A stretch of 12,617 bases of DNA from Betaproteobacteria bacterium UBA931 (GTDB lineage: Bacteria > Pseudomonadota > Gammaproteobacteria > Burkholderiales > Casimicrobiaceae), in contig DBDN01000053.1 in NCBI GenBank assembly GCA_002293615.1, forward strand, positions 3,017-15,633. Direction: 5' to 3'. Shown here in pieces: positions 7,170 through 12,617 of this stretch. Below the pieces are notes generated by a model. That model saw only the letters and a list, made by a program, of their open reading frames with translations, ran no database searches and was not told the DNA's origin. How positions within the stretch are numbered: position 1 is the stretch's first letter; every line of letters begins with the position of its first letter. A program made the translations under genes and the position numbers.

Positions 7170-7460
7170 ATGACACGATCAGAGCTGGTGGAGCGTTTGT
7201 CCGCGAAATTCCCGCAGTTGGCGCGTGATACGGAATTCGCTGTACGCGAGATTCTTGATGCAATGGTTAACGCATTGGTGCGCGGCGACCGCATTGAAAT
7301 TCGGGGGTTTGGCAGTTTCTCGATCAACTATCGCCCGCCACGCGCGGGGCGCAATCCCAAAACCGGCGAAAAGGTGCACGTGCCGGCAAAGCACATTCCG
7401 CACTTTAAAGCAGGCAAGGAATTACGCCAACGGGTGGATACCGGCAAAGATCAGGAGTAA
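7170..7460 (+). CDS. ihfB: Integration host factor subunit beta
   Basis: IhfB pairs with IhfA to form IHF, a nucleoid protein that bends DNA sharply at specific sites in transcription, replication and recombination. The 96-residue product has the family length. Seen: MTRSELVERL, the helical dimerisation region (to about residue 40), RIEIRGFGSFSINYR (41-55), the DNA-binding arm PPRAGRNPKTGEKV (56-69) with the intercalating Pro in RNPKTG (Pro63), and PHFKAGKELR (77-86). The RIEIRGFGSF and RNPKTG forms, together with position straight after rpsA, point to the beta subunit rather than IhfA or HU. AAGGG (7161-7165) four bases before ATG acts as ribosome binding site. It is cotranscribed with rpsA, and an intrinsic terminator follows eight bases after the stop. 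Confidence 0.97.
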   Translation: MTRSELVERLSAKFPQLARDTEFAVREILDAMVNALVRGDRIEIRGFGSFSINYRPPRAGRNPKTGEKVHVPAKHIPHFKAGKELRQRVDTGKDQE

Positions 7461-7467
7461 AAAATAT

Positions 7468-7496
7468 AAAAAGAGGCGCAGAAAGCGCCTCTTTTT
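7468..7496 (+). terminator. Intrinsic terminator after ihfB
   Basis: Twelve-base arms AAAAAGAGGCGC (7468-7479) and GCGCCTCTTTTT (7485-7496) are perfectly complementary around loop AGAAA, so a seven-pair GC-rich stem is followed by five T. The A tract on the other side makes it symmetric and able to act on either strand. It should end the rpsA-ihfB transcript, leaving lapA to a partial readthrough or its own promoter. Confidence 0.9.
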
Positions 7497-7543
7497 GCTA
7501 TAAAAGCATTTTTGATGCAAAAACTTCGTGCGAGAGGAACCCT

Positions 7544-7942
7544 ATGAACGTTATTCGCTGGATTGTTTGGGCGGCTGTTTTTTTGCTGATTCTACTGTTG
7601 GCATTCGATAATGCCGACACGGTTACGTTGAGGTTTTTTGGTTTAGCCAGCGTCCAATTGCCGTTGATTCTGGTGGTGTTCGTCGCTTTTGCGCTTGGTG
7701 TCACTTTTGGGTTGATTGCCGGAAGCTTGAATGTGGCGCGTGCGCGCCGGGAAATGAAAAAAGCGCAAAAGGAATTAAAAAAACGCGAAAAAGACAGTGA
7801 AAAAGAACGGGAACGTGCAAGTATTTTTCCGGTGGAGGAATCTGTTGGGCAAGAAGAAAGCAACCAGTCAACGGGGATCATTGCTGCCGAGCCTGTCGAA
7901 GCGGAAATCGTTGGTGAAGCAAAATCGGATAAAAATAATTAA
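7544..7942 (+). CDS. lapA: Lipopolysaccharide assembly protein A (LapA/YciS, DUF1049)
   Basis: LapA is a small inner-membrane protein that works with LapB in controlling lipopolysaccharide assembly. The 132-residue product is a little longer than the ~100-residue E. coli protein. Seen: two membrane segments (about residues 4-21 and 40-61) separated by FDNADTVTLRFFGLASVQLP, which carries the N-x-x-x-V-x-L/F-F-type linker typical of the family; then a highly charged Lys/Glu/Arg helix (about 64-92) likely to form a cytoplasmic coiled coil; and an acidic tail (95-132) that accounts for the extra length. GAGG (7534-7537) six bases before ATG supports the start. It sits between the ihfB terminator and lapB, the standard order in proteobacteria. 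Confidence 0.92.
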   Translation: MNVIRWIVWAAVFLLILLLAFDNADTVTLRFFGLASVQLPLILVVFVAFALGVTFGLIAGSLNVARARREMKKAQKELKKREKDSEKERERASIFPVEESVGQEESNQSTGIIAAEPVEAEIVGEAKSDKNN

Positions 7943-7987
7943 AACGTAATTGCCTTGCGTATCACATTATTTTTCTAGGCAGATAAT

Positions 7988-9178
7988 ATGCATATCGAGC
8001 TGTGGTGGTTGCTGCTGATCCCGGTAGTATTTTTTTCGTTGGGCTGGATCGCTGCCCGTATTGACATTCGGCAATTGCTTGCCGAGGCGCGCGAGTTGCC
8101 CAAATCGTATTTTGCCGGGTTGAATTATTTGCTCAGCGACGAACCGGATCGTGCAATTGAATCGTTCATGTCGATTGCCGATAAAGACCTGAAAACGCTT
8201 GACCTGCACTTTGCGTTGGGTACATTGTTTCGTCAGCAAGGGGAATTTGGCCGCGCTATTCGCATTCACCAATCGCTTTTGGAGCGACCTGCGCTGAATG
8301 AAGCGCAGCGCGAGTACGCCAAATTTGAGCTGGCGCAGGATTTTCATCGTGCCGGTTTACTTGATCGTGCCGAAACCTTGTTTCTTGAACTGGGCGGAAC
8401 GCCGTTCGAGCATCAGGCGTTGAGCGCCCTCTTGGAAATATACGAGACCGAGAAGAATTGGCCGGAGGCAATCCATGTCACACGGCGAATGGAAACCGTC
8501 GCACGAACGCCGCACTTTAAAGAAATAGCTCATTATTATTGCGAAATTGCCGAAAGCGCTTTGGTGCATCGTAAGCTGGATGACGCCGAAGAGGCATTGG
8601 GGCAGGCCTTTGCCGAATACCGCGCTTGCGTGCGCGCCTTTTTGCTGAAAGGCGATATTGCCTTGGCGCGACAGAAACCGGATGAGGCATTGGCGGCGTG
8701 GGAGGAGATTGCCGCGCATCAGCCGGCGGCAGTAGGTCTGGCAGCCGACCGGATAATGCGTACTTGTCGCGATAGCGGCGATATTTCCCGTATCGAATAC
8801 GGTATCCGCTTATTGACGCGTTGGCAGGCGGAGTATCCGTCGCCCGATGTTTTCAATGCATTGTTTGTTTTGAGCAAAATACATAGCCCGGACGAAGCTA
8901 TCGTGCGTCTTGTCAAGGACGAGGCAGATAAACGGCCGACACTGGTGAATCTGGAACATCTTATGGAAACGCAGATTGCCGTGGGCGACGATAAAGAGAT
9001 GCAACAAAACCTGACGCGCATGAAAGAAATCATTGCGCCTTATTTGCGCAAAGTCGGTTTTTATCGTTGCGGTCATTGCGGTTTTCGTGCGCGCCAGTAT
9101 TACTGGCGTTGCCCTGGATGCCAGAAGTGGGAAACCATGAGTACGCGGCGCAGCGACATGCCTGACGGTTTTCAATAA
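7988..9178 (+). CDS. lapB: Lipopolysaccharide assembly protein B (LapB/YciM)
   Basis: LapB is an inner-membrane-anchored TPR protein that, in E. coli, brings the deacetylase LpxC to the protease FtsH and so limits lipid A synthesis. The 396-residue product matches the family (~389). Seen: an N-terminal membrane anchor (about residues 4-20), then AGLNYLLSDEPDRAIESF and successive TPR helices (about 45-340), for example LDLHFALGTLFRQQGEFGRA and AKFELAQDFHRAGLLDRAE. The C terminus carries a rubredoxin-like metal knuckle with CGHC and CPGC (Cys361, Cys364, Cys375, Cys378). All four metal ligands are kept. The start at 7988 has only a weak ribosome site (AGGCAG) but places the anchor correctly. 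It lies 45 bases after lapA; ugd begins 14 bases after its stop. Confidence 0.95.
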   Translation: MHIELWWLLLIPVVFFSLGWIAARIDIRQLLAEARELPKSYFAGLNYLLSDEPDRAIESFMSIADKDLKTLDLHFALGTLFRQQGEFGRAIRIHQSLLERPALNEAQREYAKFELAQDFHRAGLLDRAETLFLELGGTPFEHQALSALLEIYETEKNWPEAIHVTRRMETVARTPHFKEIAHYYCEIAESALVHRKLDDAEEALGQAFAEYRACVRAFLLKGDIALARQKPDEALAAWEEIAAHQPAAVGLAADRIMRTCRDSGDISRIEYGIRLLTRWQAEYPSPDVFNALFVLSKIHSPDEAIVRLVKDEADKRPTLVNLEHLMETQIAVGDDKEMQQNLTRMKEIIAPYLRKVGFYRCGHCGFRARQYYWRCPGCQKWETMSTRRSDMPDGFQ

Positions 9179-9192
9179 CAGGGAAAATGTTT

Positions 9193-10518
9193 ATGAAAAT
9201 AACGGTAGTGGGTTCAGGGTATGTTGGCCTGGTGACAGGCGCTTGTTTTGCCGAAGCGGGCAATGAAGTGCTGTGCTTCGATATTGACGAAAAAAAGATC
9301 GATATCCTGAATAATGGCGGCGTTCCGATTCACGAGCCGGGGTTGCAGGAAATGATCGCGCGTAATGTCGGCGCCGGGCGCTTGCATTTCTCCACCGATA
9401 TTGATCATGCTGTTGATTTTGGTTTACTGCAGTTTATTGCCGTAGGCACGCCGCCGGATGAGGACGGTTCGGCAGACATGCGCTATGTGCTGAATGCTGC
9501 GCGTAATATCGGTCAGCGCATGACCGGCCGAAAAATTATCGTGGATAAATCTACCGTGCCGGTAGGAACGGCGGATCGTGTTCGTGATGAAATTTCCAAA
9601 GCGCTGCAAGAACGCCACGCCAATATCGCATTTTCCGTGGCGTCCAACCCCGAGTTCTTAAAAGAAGGGGCGGCAATAGACGATTTCATGAAGCCGGATC
9701 GTATCATTATCGGTACGGATGATGAATTCACTATTCGTACCATGCGCGAACTTTATGCGCCGTTTCAGCGCAACCATGAGCGCTTACTGATTATGGATGT
9801 GCGTTCGGCGGAGTTTTCCAAGTATGCGGCGAATGCGATGCTGGCAACGCGGATTTCGTTTATGAACGAACTGGCCAATCTTGCCGAAAAACTCAATGTC
9901 GATATTGAAATGGTGCGTCGCGGTATTGGCGCCGATCCGCGCATTGGTTATCATTTTCTTTACGCTGGCGTCGGTTACGGTGGCAGTTGCTTTCCCAAAG
10001 ATGTCAAGGCGTTGCTGCGTACCGCTGATCGGCACGGCGTGCCGCTGGCTGTTTTATCGGCAGTGGAGCGCGCCAATGAGCGGCAAAAACATGCGCTGGT
10101 GGAGAAAGTATGCCGACAATTGGGCGATGATTTAACCGGAAGAAAAATTGCATTGTGGGGCTTGGCGTTCAAGCCAAATACCGACGATATGCGCGAAGCG
10201 CCATCGCGGATTATTGTGCGGGAATTGCTGCAGCGTGGTGCGCAAGTTGCCGCTTATGACCCGGTAGCGATGGATGAGGCGCATCGGGTTTTTGAAACGG
10301 CAAAGCTTCATATTGAATACGCGGCAACCCCCATGGGCGCATTGCATGGCGCAGATGCTCTGCTTCTGGTGACCGAGTGGAAAGCATTCAGTTCGCCCGA
10401 TTTCGCTTTAGTCAAGGGCGCATTGAGAACGCCGCTCGTTTTTGACGGGCGCAATATTTACGATCCGCAGAGTGTGCGTGCCGCCGGACTGACGTATTTC
10501 GGTATCGGGCGCGGTTGA
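9193..10518 (+). CDS. ugd: UDP-glucose 6-dehydrogenase
   Basis: Ugd oxidises UDP-glucose to UDP-glucuronate with two NAD+, supplying capsule or exopolysaccharide synthesis or LPS modification. The product is 441 residues, typical of the bacterial family. Seen: the Rossmann motif GSGYVG (residues 7-12), HEPGLQEM, VGTPPDEDGSADM, DKSTVPVGTAD, SNPEFLKEGAAIDDF, the GYGGSCFPKD active site with the catalytic Cys (Cys266, codon 9988-9990), and FKPNTDDMREAPS. ATG 9193 was preferred over ATG 9187 because AGGGA (9180-9184) is eight bases from the former and only two from the latter, and because MKITVVGSGYVG is the usual N terminus. It is packed between lapB and hldA (21 bases to the chosen hldA start), suggesting one envelope transcript. 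Confidence 0.97.
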   Translation: MKITVVGSGYVGLVTGACFAEAGNEVLCFDIDEKKIDILNNGGVPIHEPGLQEMIARNVGAGRLHFSTDIDHAVDFGLLQFIAVGTPPDEDGSADMRYVLNAARNIGQRMTGRKIIVDKSTVPVGTADRVRDEISKALQERHANIAFSVASNPEFLKEGAAIDDFMKPDRIIIGTDDEFTIRTMRELYAPFQRNHERLLIMDVRSAEFSKYAANAMLATRISFMNELANLAEKLNVDIEMVRRGIGADPRIGYHFLYAGVGYGGSCFPKDVKALLRTADRHGVPLAVLSAVERANERQKHALVEKVCRQLGDDLTGRKIALWGLAFKPNTDDMREAPSRIIVRELLQRGAQVAAYDPVAMDEAHRVFETAKLHIEYAATPMGALHGADALLLVTEWKAFSSPDFALVKGALRTPLVFDGRNIYDPQSVRAAGLTYFGIGRG

Positions 10519-10539
10519 TTGTTGAAGCGGGAGTGGATC

Positions 10540-11496
10540 ATGAAAAAAAATACGCGGCAATTGGACTTTTCGAAACTGGATTTTTCAAAAACCCATATAT
10601 TGGTCGTCGGCGATGTCATGCTCGATCGTTATTGGTTTGGTGAGGTGGATCGTATATCGCCGGAGGCACCGGTGCCGGTTGTACGTATTGCTCGCGAAGA
10701 GTCGCGTCCGGGCGGTGCCGCCAATGTGGCGCGCAATGCGGCATCGTTGGGCAGCCATGTTTCGCTGTTGTCTGTAATTGGTGACGACGAAGCCGGGCGC
10801 AAACTCGAAGGACTACTGGTTGATAACAATATTGACACATGTTTCCAACGTGACGCGCAACTTCCGACCACAGTAAAATTACGTGTGATAGGAAGGCAGC
10901 AGCAGCTTTTACGCATTGATTTTGAAACATTGCCTTCGCAGGAAGCGCTTTCCGGGAAGTTGACGGATTTCAAACGGCAAATCGGGAAAACCGACATTGT
11001 GATTCTTTCCGATTATGGCAAAGGCGGATTAAGCCATATTGGCGTGATGATTGAAGAGGCGCATAAACACCATAAACGAGTGATCGTTGACCCCAAAGGC
11101 AGTGACTGGGAAAAGTATCGGGGTGCGTTTATGTTGACGCCGAATCGCGGTGAATTGCAGCACGTTGTTGGTGCCTGGCGCGATGAAGACGATTTGCGGC
11201 ATCGCGTTGAAAATCTGCAAGAGGCGTTGCAACTGGAAGCGTTGTTGCTGACCCGCTCCGAGGAAGGGATGAGTCTTTTTGCCGATCACCAAGTACAGCA
11301 TATTCCGACCATGGCGCGCGAAGTGTACGATGTTTCCGGCGCCGGTGATACTGTCGTGGCGACATTGGGCGCCGTACTCGGTGCTGGTGCGTCGCTTATC
11401 GATGCGGTACATCTTGCCAATCGTGCCGCGGGTATTGTGGTGGGTAAATTCGGAACCGCAGTCGTCGTTCCCGAAGAATTGTTCGCGACAGAGTAA
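10540..11496 (+). CDS. hldA: D-glycero-beta-D-manno-heptose-7-phosphate kinase (stand-alone HldE1 domain)
   Basis: This enzyme phosphorylates heptose 7-phosphate at C1 on the way to ADP-heptose for the LPS inner core. It is a PfkB/ribokinase-fold protein of 318 residues, matching the kinase half of E. coli HldE (also called RfaE1); the adenylyltransferase half is absent, as is usual in betaproteobacteria. Seen: VVGDVMLDRYWFGEVDRISPEAPVPVV near the N terminus, RPGGAANVARNAASLG, DYGKGGL, VDPKGSDWEKYRG, LTPNRGE, and GAGDT (267-271) with the catalytic Asp270. ATG 10540 has GGGAG (10529-10533) six bases upstream and is preferred to the TTG at 10519 that abuts the ugd stop. The N terminus carries a duplicated LDFSK. 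hldD and hldC, common downstream partners, are not in the window. Confidence 0.94.
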   Translation: MKKNTRQLDFSKLDFSKTHILVVGDVMLDRYWFGEVDRISPEAPVPVVRIAREESRPGGAANVARNAASLGSHVSLLSVIGDDEAGRKLEGLLVDNNIDTCFQRDAQLPTTVKLRVIGRQQQLLRIDFETLPSQEALSGKLTDFKRQIGKTDIVILSDYGKGGLSHIGVMIEEAHKHHKRVIVDPKGSDWEKYRGAFMLTPNRGELQHVVGAWRDEDDLRHRVENLQEALQLEALLLTRSEEGMSLFADHQVQHIPTMAREVYDVSGAGDTVVATLGAVLGAGASLIDAVHLANRAAGIVVGKFGTAVVVPEELFATE

Positions 11497-11552
11497 ATGC
11501 GGCGAGGGTTTTGTTTTTTACGACGCCAAATAGTGCAAAGGCATAATTTTGT

Positions 11553-11565
11553 CGTGGAGACCACG
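11553..11565 (+). repeat. Short perfect inverted repeat after hldA
   Basis: CGTGG (11553-11557) and CCACG (11561-11565) are perfectly complementary around AGA, followed by an A-rich run rather than T. It is not a normal terminator on either strand. It may be a protein-binding palindrome or chance. Confidence 0.2.
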
Positions 11566-11602
11566 GTTAAAAAAAGAAATCACGGGCGCTGAAACATCGC
11601 CA

Positions 11603-11631
11603 TTGCCGTAATGCGCTTGGTTGGTTACGAT
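11603..11631 (+). promoter_or_regulatory. Weak sigma70-like promoter candidate for alaC
   Basis: TTGCCG (11603-11608) and TACGAT (11626-11631) are separated by 17 bases; each matches four of six consensus positions. It would start transcription around 11638, giving a leader of about 105 bases before alaC. No other pairing in the 246-base gap was better, but the match is within chance expectation. Confidence 0.2.
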
Positions 11632-11658
11632 ACCCTATCCTTATTTCGGGTACGCCCG
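11629..11658 (+). other. Two mutually exclusive hairpins in the alaC leader
   Basis: TACCC (11631-11635) can pair with GGGTA (11648-11652), extended by CG pairs past a bulged A. Alternatively CGGG (11647-11650) pairs with CCCG (11655-11658) around TACG. Both use the same GGG, so only one can form at a time. Such competition is found in attenuators, but there is no T tract and the stems are short. Confidence 0.25.
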
Positions 11659-11687
11659 GATCATGTGAATTTTTACTTTCAGCGGTG

Positions 11688-11710
11688 CGGCCATCACGAT
11701 GCTGTGGCCG
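11688..11710 (+). promoter_or_regulatory. GC-rich hairpin upstream of the alaC ribosome binding site
   Basis: CGGCCA (11688-11693) and TGGCCG (11705-11710) form a perfect six-pair stem around an 11-base loop, ending 17 bases before the alaC Shine-Dalgarno GGAGA (11728-11732). It is the most stable-looking structure in the gap and could influence alaC translation or mRNA stability. Function is inferred only. Confidence 0.3.
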
Positions 11711-11742
11711 GATGAGCTGATTTTATTGGAGAAAGTGCCGTC

Positions 11743-12617
11743 ATGAAAGAGTTTGAACGGATTAAGCGTTTGCCCCCTTATGTATTCAGTATCACTGACC
11801 AGCTGAAGATGACTGCGCGACGGCGCGGTGAAGACATTATCGATTTCGGCATGGGCAATCCCGACGGCGCAACACCGAAACACATTGTTGATAAGTTGAT
11901 AGAAACGGTGCAAAAGTCGCATACGCATGGGTATTCGGTGTCGCGCGGTATTCCGCGTCTGCGTAAAGCTATTTGCGACTGGTATCGGCGCCGTTTTGAT
12001 GTTGACCTTGATCCGGAGAGTGAAGCGATCGTGACGATCGGCTCAAAAGAGGGTATTGCCCATCTGGCGTTGGCGACGATGGGGCGCGGCGATACGATTT
12101 TGGTTCCTAATCCGAGTTATCCGATCCATATTTACGGGCCGGTTATTGCCGATGCCAATATCGCCCATATTCCCAATGCGCATGGATCGGATTTCTTTGA
12201 AGAGCTGGAGCGGACGATTAAAAACAGTTTTCCGAAACCGAAGATGCTGATCATCAACTATCCGGCCAACCCGACCGGTGAGTGTGTTGAATTGCCGTTT
12301 TTTGAGAAAGTGGTGGCATTGGCGCGTGAATACGGAATCTATGTGATACACGATCTGGCGTACGCCGATATTGTTTTTGACGGCTGGAAAGCGCCGTCGA
12401 TTATGCAGGTGCCGGGCGCGCGCGATGTGGCGGTAGAGTTTTTTACCATGTCGAAAAGCTATAACATGGCGGGGTGGCGTGTCGGTTTTATGGTTGGCAA
12501 TAAAGCGCTGGTGCATGCATTAACCCGCATCAAAGGCTATAACGATTACGGAACGTTTACGCCGATTCAAGTGGCGGCTATTGCCGCACTTGATGGTCCC
12601 GATGATTGTGTACGCGA
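11743..12617 (+). CDS. alaC: Glutamate-pyruvate aminotransferase, AlaC type, 3' end outside window
   Basis: AlaC is a class I/II PLP-dependent aminotransferase that makes alanine from pyruvate and glutamate. The frame runs from ATG 11743 to the window edge, giving 291 complete codons of an expected ~400. Seen: an N-terminal RIKRLPPYVFSITDQLK, IDFGMGNPDGATP, the HTHGYSVSRGIPRLR substrate region, TIGSKEGIAHL, VPNPSYPIH, NYPANPTGE with the conserved Asn, HDLAYADI with Asp and Tyr near PLP, and TMSKSYNMAGWRVGF carrying the PLP Lys (Lys238, codon 12454-12456). GGAGA (11728-11732) ten bases upstream supports the start. In many betaproteobacteria this gene is followed by hom and thrC, which would lie outside the window. 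The SKSYNMAGWR form favours AlaC over AspC-type enzymes, but substrate use is not proven by sequence. Confidence 0.93.
   Translation, partial: MKEFERIKRLPPYVFSITDQLKMTARRRGEDIIDFGMGNPDGATPKHIVDKLIETVQKSHTHGYSVSRGIPRLRKAICDWYRRRFDVDLDPESEAIVTIGSKEGIAHLALATMGRGDTILVPNPSYPIHIYGPVIADANIAHIPNAHGSDFFEELERTIKNSFPKPKMLIINYPANPTGECVELPFFEKVVALAREYGIYVIHDLAYADIVFDGWKAPSIMQVPGARDVAVEFFTMSKSYNMAGWRVGFMVGNKALVHALTRIKGYNDYGTFTPIQVAAIAALDGPDDCVR

Noticed and set aside
7507..7528. AT-rich inverted repeat TTTTTG/CAAAAA after the ihfB terminator
   Set aside because: Six mostly A-T pairs with a three-base loop next to a strong terminator; not stable enough to call a second site.
11611..11715. 34-codon plus-strand frame in the alaC leader
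   Set aside because: No Shine-Dalgarno sequence and no repeated codon for a regulatory amino acid; it overlaps the hairpins and is probably chance.
11641..11928. 95-codon minus-strand frame across the alaC start and leader
   Set aside because: Most of it is antisense to clearly coding alaC; no ribosome site and no recognisable motif.

Overview
The window reads as a piece of bacterial chromosome, very probably from a betaproteobacterium and perhaps from the Nitrosomonadales/Neisseriales side of that class. This is inferred from gene content and order (hemC-hemD-hemX-hemY; cmk-rpsA-ihfB-lapA-lapB-ugd-hldA; an alaC-type aminotransferase) and from a base composition that looks close to 50-55% GC by eye. 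No search could be run. All convincing genes lie on the plus strand and are tightly packed. I see no insertion sequence, prophage, CRISPR array, tRNA or rRNA.

Layout. (1) Bases 1-3643 hold the tetrapyrrole block: hemC (5' end outside the window), hemD, hemX and hemY. hemD and hemX overlap by ATGA. HemC and HemD make uroporphyrinogen III; HemX and HemY are membrane-anchored partners. HemY is short, lacking roughly the last third of the family. (2) Bases 3714-5259 hold a small conserved-looking protein of unknown function with a Gly/Met tail, then the monothiol glutaredoxin grxD, then cytidylate kinase cmk. A 21-codon cysteine-containing reading frame with a strong Shine-Dalgarno sequence ends on the grxD start codon. 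(3) Bases 5260-7496 hold a 170-base leader with a hairpin, rpsA (ribosomal protein S1), ihfB, and a perfect intrinsic terminator. (4) Bases 7544-11496 hold envelope genes: lapA and lapB (lipopolysaccharide assembly and LpxC control), ugd (UDP-glucuronate synthesis) and hldA (heptose phosphate kinase for LPS core). (5) After a 246-base leader with several small hairpins, alaC runs off the right edge.

The genes are mostly housekeeping. The lapAB-ugd-hldA group makes sense as an envelope/LPS module attached to the rpsA-ihfB block. The less ordinary points are the Cys-containing leader frame before grxD, the shortened HemY, grxD sitting where aroA usually precedes cmk, the uncharacterised 138-residue protein, and the structured leaders of rpsA and alaC. 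I found no convincing new multi-gene system; the grxD leader frame is the best candidate for undescribed biology.
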